Source: Bacillus sp. Marseille-Q1617
GTDB lineage: Bacteria > Bacillota > Bacilli > Bacillales > Bacillaceae_B
DNA: 64,000 nt
Assembly: GCF_903645295.1 (NCBI RefSeq)
Contig: NZ_CAHJXM010000001.1
Coordinates: forward strand, 1,303,501 to 1,367,500
Direction: 5' to 3'
The notes beneath the pieces are model-generated. The model was not told where the DNA came from. It searched no databases and was given only the letters and a program-made list of their open reading frames with translations. A program made the translations under genes and the position numbers. Shown in pieces: positions 42,873 through 52,722 of the stretch (position 1 is the first letter of the stretch; each line of letters starts with the position of its first letter).

Positions 42873-43616
42873 ATGAATCAGCGATTGTTTCAATTAGATC
42901 AAGAATGGTGCATGATTCATTATCCTGAAAGACCCAATGGATTTGCTGTTATGATCCTTGGTGACCATCATCATTATGTAGATGATAAAACCAGCTTTTG
43001 GGAGCAGCATGAAGCCAGGAAAAAATGGATTAAAGATCTCATGGCCAAAGGATACATTGTTTACTACAGCAATCTATATGGAGCCAATTGGGGTAGCGGT
43101 CAGGCAGTGGAGTTAGCGGTCAGACTATATCAATACGTGAAACGAACTGAAATCATCAATGGCAAGATTCATATCTTGACGGAGGGGATGGGAGCACTGG
43201 TATTCAAAGAGCTCTATTCTAAAATAAGGAACGATATACGCGGAGTGGTGATGCTCACCCCGTGTCTTTCCCTCTACGAACAGGTTCAGCAGGAAAAGGA
43301 ACAAAAGTTCTTTTATAAAAGGCTGGTAAAAGAATTGGCTGAATCCAGGGGGGTAAAGAAAGAAGACTATGAAAAGGTCCTGATCCAATCCGAACATGAC
43401 TATGAAGTGTTTAAAAACATTCCTATTCCGCTTTATATTGTTCAATCCTATAATGTTAATCGTTATAAAAATCAATTCCCTCTCATAAAAGATATATATA
43501 AACATCGTTTAGTCAGAGGATTTTCAACCGATCTCTTTTATGTGCTGCCTGAAAAAAGAGATTCACTTGGACTGAAATTCGCTTCTTACTTCTCTTTACA
43601 CGAAAAAGAATTATAG
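42873..43616 (+). CDS. yjaU: YjaU-like alpha/beta-hydrolase-fold protein
   Basis: Protein of 247 residues with a hydrolase-like beta-alpha topology (GFAVMILGDHHHYVDD, HILTEGMGALVFKEL, VVMLTPCLSLYE, PLYIVQSYNVNRYKNQFP). The expected nucleophile elbow reads TEGMGA, with Gly where a Ser usually stands, so catalytic activity is doubtful. AAAGGAG precedes the ATG. It is the first gene of a likely yjaU-yjaV-med-comZ series as in B. subtilis. No signal peptide is seen. Confidence 0.75.
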   Translation: MNQRLFQLDQEWCMIHYPERPNGFAVMILGDHHHYVDDKTSFWEQHEARKKWIKDLMAKGYIVYYSNLYGANWGSGQAVELAVRLYQYVKRTEIINGKIHILTEGMGALVFKELYSKIRNDIRGVVMLTPCLSLYEQVQQEKEQKFFYKRLVKELAESRGVKKEDYEKVLIQSEHDYEVFKNIPIPLYIVQSYNVNRYKNQFPLIKDIYKHRLVRGFSTDLFYVLPEKRDSLGLKFASYFSLHEKEL

Positions 43617-43637
43617 TCTTTATTAGGAGTGAGTGAT

Positions 43638-44354
43638 GTGAACCATGCAATTGTGCTTGCCGCCCAGCAGTATTTGGGGTTTGAACTCTGTAATGCTCTG
43701 CTTGAAAGAGGATGGACTGTGACGGCCGTAGATGACCCGGAGGAACCAAAAGATAAATGGTTGGAAATAGGGAGAAACGCTAACATTCAATATGTTTCCA
43801 CACACACTTGGGATCGGGAACTGCCGCTTGAATGCAGATTGTTTCTCCCTTATTATGACCAATTCGAAAGCAATTTCGAATGCCTATCGTTGATCGAGCA
43901 AACCTTAGCTCAAAATGAAGACCTTCCAGAAATCGTCCAAATCTTTTCCAATCTTTCTGTAAGAAAAAAAGATGAGGAACCAAGTAAAACTAGGTCGACC
44001 ACCTTTTATCTGCCGACACTCTATGGCGCACATCAACCTTCACAATTCCTATTTTCACGAAAGCTGCAGGGAGTAAAGGATGAAGACCTTCAAATTGCAG
44101 ATGACCCCAGTGGCGCGATCTATGTGAAAGATGCTGCAAACTGTATAATCAAACATTCAGGGAAACACCGGACATACTCGTTGAAATCTTTGTCTGAAAC
44201 CAGTTGGAAAGAAGCCCTTACTTATATAAACGATGAGCCCATCTTTCCTTCAGTGCAAATACGAAACCATGAAGGTGAACCCATCATTGTACATCCCACT
44301 AAATCACATGAAACCATTTTGAAGGAGCAGAGACAGAGAATGAACTCTCTGTAA
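43638..44354 (+). CDS. yjaV: YjaV-like NAD(P)-binding protein
   Basis: Protein of 238 residues, likely a truncated SDR-like or NmrA-like Rossmann protein (HAIVLAAQQYLGFELCNALLERGWTVTAVDD), though the glycine loop is not of the classic type. GTG 43638 has AGGAG 8 nt upstream; the GTG at 43629 overlaps that site. The gene follows yjaU by 21 nt. Function unknown; the orthologue in B. subtilis lies just upstream of med. Confidence 0.75.
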   Translation: MNHAIVLAAQQYLGFELCNALLERGWTVTAVDDPEEPKDKWLEIGRNANIQYVSTHTWDRELPLECRLFLPYYDQFESNFECLSLIEQTLAQNEDLPEIVQIFSNLSVRKKDEEPSKTRSTTFYLPTLYGAHQPSQFLFSRKLQGVKDEDLQIADDPSGAIYVKDAANCIIKHSGKHRTYSLKSLSETSWKEALTYINDEPIFPSVQIRNHEGEPIIVHPTKSHETILKEQRQRMNSL

Positions 44355-44480
44355 GGACGGGAATAAGAAAAATTTCTCTTTTATATGAATACCGATAAAG
44401 GTAAAATAGACATATTGGTGTAATATTTTTCTATTATTCTTTTTATCTGCGCTGCATGAGCTTTAAAGGAGTTGCTGCAC

Positions 44481-45449
44481 ATGAAAAAGAAACTATACTT
44501 TCTCATTCTGGCGGTTTTAGCACTTGGAATAAACGGATGTATGAACGGAAATGCCTCCGGCGAATTAGAAAATGTAGGTTTACTGGTTCCTGAAACAGTC
44601 AATGACGGAGTCTGGGGGACAAAAGGATACAAAGGGTTATTAAAAATACAATCAAATCACGATGTAGACGTATTTTATAAAGAGAGCATGAACAATGATA
44701 CATCAATAGAACAGGCAATTCTGGAATATGAAAATGACGATGTTAACTTAGTTTTTGGTCACGGAAGTGAATATGCAGAGGTTTTTAATCGCATATCAAA
44801 TGAATATCCGGATATCCATTTCGTGAGCTTTAATGGTGATGCTTCCGAAAAGAATACAACCAGTTTGAAGTTTAAAGGCTATTCCATGGGATTCTTCGGT
44901 GGAATGACAGCGGCCAGTCACACGAATACGGATAAAGTTGGTGTGATTGCTGCATTTGATTGGCAGCCTGAAGTACAGGGATTTATTGATGGAGCGAAGT
45001 ATCAGAATAAGGATATTGATGTAATCGTTGAATACACAAGGAACTGGGATGACAAACCAAGAGCTTTGGATCGGTTGAATACAATTGCAAATAAAGATGC
45101 GGATGTTGTATATCCTGCCGGGGATGGCTATAATGTAGCTGTAATAGAAGAACTTAAAGAACGGGGTTTGTTTGCGATCGGGTATGTATCTGATCAGTCG
45201 GATCTGGGAGAGTCCACGGTCCTTACAAGCACCGTCCAGCATGCGGATAAGCTCTATGAAGTAGTGGCTGATAAGTATTCTAAAGGGGAGTTATCATCGG
45301 GGGTCCTGGAGTTTGATTTTAAAGACGGTGTTATTTCAATGGGGAAATTCAGCCCCTTGGTCCCGGAAGATTTCCAAACCACTATGAATCAGCATGTAAG
45401 AACCTATATTGAAACAGGAAAATTACCAAACGGGAAGGAAGCAAAGTAA
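44481..45449 (+). CDS. med: Med, BMP-family lipoprotein, positive regulator of comK
   Basis: Lipoprotein of 322 residues. Signal MKKKLYFLILAVLALG with lipobox INGC, then a PnrA/BMP-like ligand-binding domain: VGLLVPETVNDGVWGTKGYK, LVFGHGSEYAEVF and DADVVYPAGDGYNVAVIEEL. In B. subtilis Med stimulates comK expression. ATG 44481 is preceded by AAAGGAG. The stop overlaps the comZ start by one base, so the pair is translationally coupled. The ligand, perhaps a nucleoside, is inferred from the family only. Confidence 0.93.
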   Translation: MKKKLYFLILAVLALGINGCMNGNASGELENVGLLVPETVNDGVWGTKGYKGLLKIQSNHDVDVFYKESMNNDTSIEQAILEYENDDVNLVFGHGSEYAEVFNRISNEYPDIHFVSFNGDASEKNTTSLKFKGYSMGFFGGMTAASHTNTDKVGVIAAFDWQPEVQGFIDGAKYQNKDIDVIVEYTRNWDDKPRALDRLNTIANKDADVVYPAGDGYNVAVIEELKERGLFAIGYVSDQSDLGESTVLTSTVQHADKLYEVVADKYSKGELSSGVLEFDFKDGVISMGKFSPLVPEDFQTTMNQHVRTYIETGKLPNGKEAK

Positions 45450-45640
45450 TGAATCAAGACAAATCGATGGAATTTATGCAGATCGCAATGAAGTATTTAC
45501 CACAAGCTAAACAGACGCTGGATGAAGCGGGCATCGAACTATCCCCGGAAATGCTCCAGCCTTTTATGACTCTTTTCACCCAGGTAATGGGGGAAGCATA
45601 TGAATTAGGCAAAAGGGATGCCGTACATAACGAACAATAG
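45449..45640 (+). CDS. comZ: ComZ, regulator of comG expression
   Basis: Sixty-three residues, MNQDKSMEFMQIAMKYLPQA and onward, ending with a helical acidic part. ComZ represses the comG operon in B. subtilis. It has the same length as B. subtilis ComZ. It shares one base (TAATG) with med and is followed by a terminator, so med-comZ is a two-gene unit as expected. Confidence 0.93.
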   Translation: MNQDKSMEFMQIAMKYLPQAKQTLDEAGIELSPEMLQPFMTLFTQVMGEAYELGKRDAVHNEQ

Positions 45641-45645
45641 AGAAG

Positions 45646-45676
45646 AAGACTGCTCATTAGCTGGGCAGTCTTTTTT
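45646..45676 (+). terminator. Terminator after comZ
   Basis: AAGACTGC pairs with GCAGTCTT, followed by TTTT. Confidence 0.85.
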
Positions 45677-45743
45677 ATGCTCTCTAATATGAATTTTAAT
45701 CCTTCCTACATCATTATTAGTGACTCTATTTGATAAACTTCAT

Positions 45744-45938
45744 TCAAAAGCGCAGCCATCTATTCACCTCCCGGTAAAGAGGCTTAAGTTTATCAAATGT
45801 CAATAAAATGGTATCAAGATGTGAAAATGGATCTGAAAAAGAATTACGCTCCTTTTTAGGGGCGCGGTTGACCCCTCCAGATCTGCGTTCACCATACATT
45901 AACTTATCCAGTGGATGCATCTCATTCGGCTCTCCCAT
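45744..45938 (-). CDS. Small acidic/basic protein at the yjzB position
   Basis: About 64 residues from ATG 45938 (GGAGG 7 nt upstream): starts MGEPNEMHPLDKLMYGERRS, ends LKPLYREVNRWLRF. It lies between comZ and fabH on the opposite strand, where B. subtilis carries yjzB; the orthology is by position only. The longer frame up to 46067 has no ribosome site and would read through the fabH promoter. Predicted mixed-charge soluble protein with a helical end. Function unknown. Confidence 0.6.
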   Translation of the reverse strand: MGEPNEMHPLDKLMYGERRSGGVNRAPKKERNSFSDPFSHLDTILLTFDKLKPLYREVNRWLRF

Positions 45939-46029
45939 CATTCCACCTCCTTCACTCAGTAATAATTTATGAAGAAAGGGATTGTACGAGTATGGACGTA
46001 TGTGTAGATTTAAGGAAATCATAAAAACA

Positions 46030-46075
46030 TTGCACAAATAACCGATTTTCGATAAAATTAGTACCAAGTCATAAT
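46030..46075 (+). promoter_or_regulatory. fabH promoter with a FapR-like operator
   Basis: TTGCAC (46030-46035), 17-nt spacer, TAAAAT (46053-46058). A sequence ATTAGTACCAAGTCATAAT at 46057-46075, carrying the TTAGTACC half site of FapR boxes, overlaps the -10 region. Malonyl-CoA-responsive FapR control is expected for fabHA-fabF in bacilli. Confidence 0.7.
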
Positions 46076-46136
46076 AATTGATAATAAACTTATTGTATAG
46101 GGTGAACGAAAACTAAAGAAAGCAGGGGATGCCAGT

Positions 46137-47069
46137 ATGAATACAGGAATAATCGGAATTGGGCGTTACCTTCCAGAGAAAGTTTTGACAAATGCAGATT
46201 TAGAAAAAATGGTCGATACTTCTGATGAGTGGATTCGTACACGTACAGGTATTGAGGAAAGACGTGTAGCCGGGGAAGGAATAGATACTTCTGATATGGC
46301 TTATGAGGCAGCTAAGAAAGCAATCGCTGATGCGGAGATCACTCCAGAGGAACTTGATTTAATTCTCGTTGCCACTGTAACACCGGATCAGCCTTTTCCT
46401 TCGGTAGCCTGCCTTTTGCAGGATAGACTGGGGGCCAAGAGAGCTGCAGCCATGGATATCAGTGCAGCATGTGCAGGGTTCATGTATGGTATGATTACGG
46501 CAAAACAATTCATTGATAATGGGGTTTATAAAAACGTTCTGATCGTCGGAGTTGAAAAGCTATCGAGGATTACAGATTGGGACGATCGAAATACCGCTGT
46601 ATTATTTGGAGACGCTGCAGGTGCTGCGGTTCTTGGGCCTGTATCTGAAGGAAAAGGTATTCTTGCCTTCGAACTTGGAGCAGATGGTTCTGGGGCCAAA
46701 CATTTGTATCAAGAAGAAAACATCGTCATGAACGGCAGGGAAGTATTCAAGTTTGCTGTCCGCCAAATGGGTGAATCCAGCGTAAATGTTATCGAAAAAG
46801 CCGGATTAAAAAAAGAGGACGTGGACTTCCTTATCCCTCATCAGGCAAACATCCGCATCATGGAAGCTGCCAGACAGCGTTTGGAACTTCCGGTTGAAAA
46901 GATGTCGAAAACGGTTAATAAATACGGCAATACATCAGCAGCTTCCATTCCCGTATCACTGGTAGAAGATCTGCAGGAGGGAAGGGTCAAGGAAGATGAT
47001 ATCGTAGTCATGGTAGGTTTCGGCGGCGGCCTGACGTGGGGCGCGATCGTCATGCGCTGGGGTAAATAA
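46137..47069 (+). CDS. fabHA: Beta-ketoacyl-ACP synthase III FabH
   Basis: FabH of 310 residues. Catalytic triad visible: Cys in [11 protein letters not shown] (about 112), His in IPHQANIR (about 235) and Asn in KYGNTSAAS (about 266). It condenses branched or straight acyl-CoA primers with malonyl-ACP to start fatty acid synthesis. AGGGGATG precedes the ATG. It forms an operon with fabF 43 nt downstream, and its promoter overlaps a FapR-like site. B. subtilis has two FabH enzymes; this position corresponds to fabHA. Confidence 0.96.
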   Translation: MNTGIIGIGRYLPEKVLTNADLEKMVDTSDEWIRTRTGIEERRVAGEGIDTSDMAYEAAKKAIADAEITPEELDLILVATVTPDQPFPSVACLLQDRLGAKRAAAMDISAACAGFMYGMITAKQFIDNGVYKNVLIVGVEKLSRITDWDDRNTAVLFGDAAGAAVLGPVSEGKGILAFELGADGSGAKHLYQEENIVMNGREVFKFAVRQMGESSVNVIEKAGLKKEDVDFLIPHQANIRIMEAARQRLELPVEKMSKTVNKYGNTSAASIPVSLVEDLQEGRVKEDDIVVMVGFGGGLTWGAIVMRWGK

Positions 47070-47112
47070 ACTGTAACTCTTCTATAATTTTGCTTAAAAG
47101 GAGATGGATTCA

Positions 47113-48354
47113 ATGAACAATAAACGAGTTGTCATTACTGGCTTAGGAGCTGTAACACCATTAGGGAATAATGTAGAAATAACCTGGAGCGGCATTTTGG
47201 AAGGAAAAACCGGAATCGGCCCATTGACCAGGTTGAACGCCGATGATTACCCGGCAAAAGTGGCGGCGGAGTTAAAAGATTTTGATATAGAAGAATACGT
47301 AGAGCGTAAAGAAGCAAGAAAAATGGACCGCTTCACTCACTATGCAGTTGCAGCTTCCGTGATGGCCGTCAAGGATTCGAAATTAGATATTACGGATGAA
47401 AACGCCCATCGGGTAGGGGTGTGGATCGGTTCCGGAATTGGTGGAATGGAGACATTCGAGAACCAATATGAAACCTTCCAAAAACGCGGTTACCGCCGCG
47501 TAAGTCCATTCTTCGTGCCGATGATCATCCCTGATATGGCAACCGGACAAGTTTCGATCATGCTGGGAGCCAAAGGCGTTAACTCATGTACCGTTACAGC
47601 TTGTGCAACGGGTACTAATTCAATCGGAGATGCGTTTAAAGTCATTCAGCGCGGAGATGCCGATGTCATGATTTCAGGCGGAGCGGAAGCACCGATTACA
47701 AAAATGTCCGTTGCCGGTTTCTGTGCCAACACAGCACTTTCAACCAATACTGATCCAGAGAAAGCTTCACGTCCATTCGATGCCAATCGAGATGGGTTCG
47801 TCATGGGGGAGGGAGCCGGAGTTGTGGTATTGGAGGAACTGGAACATGCTTTAAAACGCGGAGCAACCATCTATGCCGAAGTGGTTGGATACGGCAGCAC
47901 GGGAGATGCCTACCATATAACAGCACCGGCACCTGCCGGGGAAGGCGGCGCCAGAGCAATGAAAATGGCACTTGAAGATGGAGGTGTTCGTCCGGAGGAA
48001 CTTGATTATATCAACGCACACGGTACGAGTACTCCTTACAATGATAAATACGAAACGATGGCAGTCAAAGAAGTATTTGGCGAACATGCTTACAAGCTTG
48101 CCATGAGTTCCACTAAATCAATGACCGGGCACCTGCTGGGGGCTGCCGGAGGAGTGGAGGCCATCTTTACTGTATTGGCAATGAAAGATAGTGTCCTTCC
48201 ACCGACCATCAACCTGGATACAAAAGATCCGGATTGCGATCTTGATTATGTAGCAAATGAAGCCAGAAAGCGTGAAGTGAATGTGGCGATGAGTAACTCA
48301 CTTGGATTCGGCGGCCACAACGCCACACTGGTGTTCAAGAAATATACAAAATAA
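47113..48354 (+). CDS. fabF: Beta-ketoacyl-ACP synthase II FabF
   Basis: FabF of 413 residues, identical in length to the B. subtilis enzyme. Cys-His-His triad: Cys in [11 protein letters not shown] (about 164), His in NAHGTSTP (about 304) and His in TGHLLGAAG (about 341). It elongates the acyl chain by condensing acyl-ACP with malonyl-ACP. ATG 47113 lies 9 nt after AAAAGGAG; the ATG at 47104 is too close to it. Last gene of the fabH-fabF operon; a hairpin terminator follows. Confidence 0.96.
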   Translation: MNNKRVVITGLGAVTPLGNNVEITWSGILEGKTGIGPLTRLNADDYPAKVAAELKDFDIEEYVERKEARKMDRFTHYAVAASVMAVKDSKLDITDENAHRVGVWIGSGIGGMETFENQYETFQKRGYRRVSPFFVPMIIPDMATGQVSIMLGAKGVNSCTVTACATGTNSIGDAFKVIQRGDADVMISGGAEAPITKMSVAGFCANTALSTNTDPEKASRPFDANRDGFVMGEGAGVVVLEELEHALKRGATIYAEVVGYGSTGDAYHITAPAPAGEGGARAMKMALEDGGVRPEELDYINAHGTSTPYNDKYETMAVKEVFGEHAYKLAMSSTKSMTGHLLGAAGGVEAIFTVLAMKDSVLPPTINLDTKDPDCDLDYVANEARKREVNVAMSNSLGFGGHNATLVFKKYTK

Positions 48355-48365
48355 TGGACTTGGGG

Positions 48366-48395
48366 AGCGCACGGATCAATATCTGTGCGCTTTTT
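48366..48395 (+). terminator. Terminator after fabF
   Basis: AGCGCACGGAT pairs with ATCTGTGCGCT around CAAT, followed by TTTT. Confidence 0.9.
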
Positions 48396-48469
48396 ATTAT
48401 TTTAGGGACGGATTCATCGGTTACTAAATTCTCTTTTTCTTCATATATATTAAAAAAAGAGAAAGAGGG

Positions 48470-49273
48470 ATGAATGTGACAATCGCTCCGACTGATGAAT
48501 GGCTGGCCGAATCGCTTGATAATCCATTGGCGATTCTGAAGAAAACAAAACAAGGAAGATCTGACGATGTGGAATCCCTGTATCATTACCTCATGAAACA
48601 TGGGATGTACCGTCCGGCAATGGCTGCTAAAAAGATCTATGAGTCGATGAAGGAAAACAAACTTTGGGATTTATATATGAAGATTGAAAAGCTGTACAGG
48701 AAAAGATGGGATGGACCCAATGTTCCTGTTTATCTACTGCCAGTGCAGGAGAAAAGAGGGCTTTTTCAATCTTCCATGAAGAAGTCAGGGGTGTGCTTCA
48801 AAGATGAAATTTATTTATTTTTGAAGGAACAGGAAGATATAAAAGAATATGAAGCGTTATTTGTTCATGAGTATCACCATTGTGTGAGGATGGACAGATT
48901 GAACAAGAAAGATGAAGACTACACGTTATTAGATTCGATCATATTTGAAGGGCTGGCTGAACATGCTGTTCGAGAGTACTGCGGACAAGAGTATGTGGCG
49001 GCATGGACAAAAGCCTATAGAGAAAAAGAACTTTCTCATTATTATGAAAAGTGGATTAAACCCAACCTTAACATTACGCGTGTAAATCCGCTCCATGATC
49101 ATTTACTTCTTGGTCAAAAAAGCTATCCTAGAATGCTTGGTTATGCAGCAGGCTATTATCTGGTGGAAAAAGCCCGGAAGAATAAGAAAGAAGTGACGAA
49201 TCTGTTCATAGAGAAGCCATCTGCCTTTTTTTTACCTGAAAAAAAGGTCCCGACCTCCATTGAATTGCAATAG
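48470..49273 (+). CDS. yjaZ: YjaZ-like zinc-dependent protease (DUF2268)
   Basis: Protein of 267 residues. HEYHH (HExxH) around residue 138 is the zinc site, with a distal Glu in FEGLAEH as the likely third ligand. No signal peptide or membrane segment, so cytosolic. Start is ATG 48470 or the GTG at 48476: AGAGGG abuts the ATG but lies 6 nt from the GTG, so the GTG is quite possible. Family DUF2268; the B. subtilis orthologue yjaZ lies after fabF too. Substrate unknown. Confidence 0.88.
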   Translation: MNVTIAPTDEWLAESLDNPLAILKKTKQGRSDDVESLYHYLMKHGMYRPAMAAKKIYESMKENKLWDLYMKIEKLYRKRWDGPNVPVYLLPVQEKRGLFQSSMKKSGVCFKDEIYLFLKEQEDIKEYEALFVHEYHHCVRMDRLNKKDEDYTLLDSIIFEGLAEHAVREYCGQEYVAAWTKAYREKELSHYYEKWIKPNLNITRVNPLHDHLLLGQKSYPRMLGYAAGYYLVEKARKNKKEVTNLFIEKPSAFFLPEKKVPTSIELQ

Positions 49274-49361
49274 GTAAATACCCGTTTTCGTCATATATCC
49301 TTCCGCTGCACATAAACTATAGTATAAAAGGACAAGCAAAAAGAGGGTAGAGGCGGAAGGC

Positions 49362-49583
49362 ATGGTGTTTCGTATGTTCGTAATGTTTATTGGTTTTGGA
49401 CTGGCTGTTTCCGGCGGGGTAAGCATGATCATCTATCTGAACCTCCTTACAACAGGAATGACCATGACTGAATACTTACTATTTATATGTACACGGGTGG
49501 AGTGTTATCTTTTCCTGGTCGGTATTCTCATCATTACCTTGACGATCTACTTACCTCGCAGGAAAAACAACAACTATCTATAA
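49362..49583 (+). CDS. Small two-helix membrane protein
   Basis: Seventy-three residues with two predicted transmembrane helices (about residues 4-27 and 44-65) and a basic tail RRKNNNYL. AGAGGCGGAAGG precedes the ATG. Lies between yjaZ and yjbA, co-directional. I do not recognise the family; function unknown. The frame, hydrophobic pattern and ribosome site support a real gene. Confidence 0.65.
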   Translation: MVFRMFVMFIGFGLAVSGGVSMIIYLNLLTTGMTMTEYLLFICTRVECYLFLVGILIITLTIYLPRRKNNNYL

Positions 49584-49666
49584 AAGGTGCAGGTTCAGGA
49601 ATATTTTTACTCTTTTCTGCCTATACTGATTGACAAATAAGATTGTAGCAAAGCGAGGGGTCAATC

Positions 49667-50416
49667 ATGTTATATCTTCATGATGTATGGGTAAATTGGT
49701 TCGAAGGCGAAGAAAATGGCTACAATGTGTGTCATTTTCACGAATGGAGAAAAGAGGATGTCATTGAGTTGTTAGATCAAGTCCCTTTAATTAAAGTGGA
49801 TACTGCACTTTTTCACTACATCGAGAATGATTTATCAGAATTACCTCAACAACTGCTGAATGATGTATATCAAAAAGCTTATTTAAGAAAAAACCATGAG
49901 CGGATTCAGCTTGATTACTGCTTTATCGTCACGGATGGGACAGGGATAATGGCGGTCGATACAATCGGATATACCGTTCCAATCCGAAAGAGCAGACTTA
50001 TACCAAGACAGGAACAGCTGGTTTATGAAATGGTGGAAGGTCACGAAGCGACTCGGTACTCTCTGGAACATGGCCAAAAACCTGAGAACGCCTATCATAT
50101 TCTTTCACCGAGTCCACATATGATGAATGGTTTGACAAGGAAGGAAAGGCAGCTTAAACAACTGCTGTTCATGGCTCTTGATCAACTGCACGGTTCGAAA
50201 AACACGGCTGAAATCCGCTACTGGTATACAGAATGGGCACCTGAACAATATAGGGTCATTCAGGATATGGATTTTGAAGACGTATGGAATATGCTGTATG
50301 AAGAAACGAAATATGGATGGTCAGAAAAGCATCTCACCCTGTGTGAGAACCTGATTAAGGGGCAGCCATTCTTTGAAAAGCTGTGGGAAGTTGAGAATCG
50401 TCCTAAAGTGAATTGA
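49667..50416 (+). CDS. yjbA: YjbA, UPF0736 protein
   Basis: Protein of 249 residues, start [20 protein letters not shown], with [17 protein letters not shown] and [11 protein letters not shown], as in the UPF0736/DUF3603 family. Soluble, with no known fold match that I can name. In B. subtilis yjbA lies just before trpS, as here. Function unknown. A perfect terminator follows; AGCGAGGGG lies just upstream of the ATG. Confidence 0.9.
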   Translation: MLYLHDVWVNWFEGEENGYNVCHFHEWRKEDVIELLDQVPLIKVDTALFHYIENDLSELPQQLLNDVYQKAYLRKNHERIQLDYCFIVTDGTGIMAVDTIGYTVPIRKSRLIPRQEQLVYEMVEGHEATRYSLEHGQKPENAYHILSPSPHMMNGLTRKERQLKQLLFMALDQLHGSKNTAEIRYWYTEWAPEQYRVIQDMDFEDVWNMLYEETKYGWSEKHLTLCENLIKGQPFFEKLWEVENRPKVN

Positions 50417-50424
50417 GCCAGAAT

Positions 50425-50456
50425 CCCCAAGTCTACTGTAGACTTGGGGTTTTTTT
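50425..50456 (+). terminator. Terminator after yjbA
   Basis: Perfect 12-bp stem CCCCAAGTCTAC/GTAGACTTGGGG followed by seven T. Confidence 0.92.
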
Positions 50457-50503
50457 GTGCAGAAAAAATGCTGAAGCCTTAATTGGCTCCAGCACTTCAT
50501 TTG

Positions 50504-51800
<1,297 letters not shown>

Positions 51801-51803
51801 CCT

Positions 51804-51832
51804 ATTATAGTGAATTAACAGTTTTAATTCAA
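51804..51832 (-). promoter_or_regulatory. trpS promoter (SigA)
   Basis: Minus strand: TTGAAT, 17-nt spacer, TATAAT. The -35 overlaps the stop of the DUF3899 gene. Confidence 0.8.
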
Positions 51833-52212
51833 GTGTATAGGAGATAGGAGAGACCCAAAGATATGACGAGGAGGGAACTTCCTATTATAAGAAGGGAGCG
51901 GGTAATCTTATATGAACGGACTACAGTAAATTCTTTGTGGGCTTCCTGCGTCGAATCGATATCATCAAACTGGGAAAGGAACTTCCCCTGGACGGTACTT
52001 TTTCGAAATCTCTTTAAAGCATATACAATCCCGTTAAAGAATCCTTTTTGAAAGATATACAAGAAAGCCCCGATTATTAAATAAATCATCCCTGTAATAA
52101 ATAAGCTGTTAAGAATGGAAAGAATGACCGGATCACCCTGAACAAGTGAAAACACCAGTGAGATGATCAGGATCAAGCCTGCAATCAAATAAATAGTTAA
52201 CATACGCTTCAT
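51829..52212 (-). CDS. DUF3899-like membrane protein
   Basis: Protein of 127 residues with three predicted transmembrane helices: about residues 5-24, 33-55 and 106-125, separated by a basic cytosolic loop. It resembles the DUF3899 family of Bacillaceae, which lies next to trpS or opp in several genomes. Function unknown. A GGAG-containing leader precedes the ATG; the stop overlaps the trpS promoter. The family name is from resemblance and place. Confidence 0.7.
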   Translation of the reverse strand: MKRMLTIYLIAGLILIISLVFSLVQGDPVILSILNSLFITGMIYLIIGAFLYIFQKGFFNGIVYALKRFRKSTVQGKFLSQFDDIDSTQEAHKEFTVVRSYKITRSLLIIGSSLLVISLGLSYLLYT

Positions 52213-52491
52213 AATACTCCTTTATACCTTTTTTTATAAAAGTATACATGAAGCGGACGATGAATTTCAATTGCATTTCATATATATACAATACCTGATA
52301 CCTGTGCGGCTCAAAAACACAATCATCTGCAGCCAGTACACACTTTGAGGGCTGGTGGAATTCCTGCTCTATTTAAGAAAAAGAGACAAATTGTATATAT
52401 ATTATAAAAAAAGCAACAAAATTTATAATTATAATAGAAACAACTTTCAATCTAGTTAATATCAACAGGTATTGATGATGGAGGAAAATAA
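52213..52491. other. AT-rich intergenic region before the opp operon
   Basis: Besides scattered TATAAT-like sequences (for example around 52429-52436), I see no gene, repeat or strong hairpin here. A 30-residue frame and the oppA promoter follow. Confidence 0.5.
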
Positions 52492-52584
52492 ATGAAAACG
52501 GATTATTGTAACAATTGTAATAGGACAAACACCCTAAAACTTAATGTAAAAATCCTTATATATCAACGTTTTACTATCATATGA
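52492..52584 (+). CDS. Possible 30-residue peptide with a CxxC motif
   Basis: ATG at 52492 with GGAGG 8 nt upstream opens a frame MKTDYCNNCNRTNTLKLNVK..., 30 residues, stop TGA 52582. YCNNC is a zinc-knuckle half. It lies 139 nt before oppA, upstream of the predicted oppA promoter. Could be a small protein, a leader peptide or chance; I rank it low. No family recognised. Confidence 0.3.
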   Translation: MKTDYCNNCNRTNTLKLNVKILIYQRFTII

Positions 52585-52627
52585 CCTATTAATCTGATAA
52601 TTTTGCAAAAAAACTGTTAAATTAATA

Positions 52628-52655
52628 TTGCAAAAATATCTCTATCATGTATAAT
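52628..52655 (+). promoter_or_regulatory. oppA promoter (SigA)
   Basis: TTGCAA, 16-nt spacer, TATAAT, about 70 nt before the oppA start. Confidence 0.75.
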
Positions 52656-52664
52656 AAGTAACAA

Positions 52665-52685
52665 ATCTTCTGAAAATTAGAAGAT
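52665..52685 (+). other. 5' stem-loop of the opp mRNA
   Basis: ATCTTCT pairs perfectly with AGAAGAT around a 7-nt loop. It would be near the 5' end of the transcript, where such stems protect bacillar mRNA. Confidence 0.45.
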
Positions 52686-52722
52686 AAATAAATATGAGAT
52701 TTACGAGGAGGTCAATTTCAAG

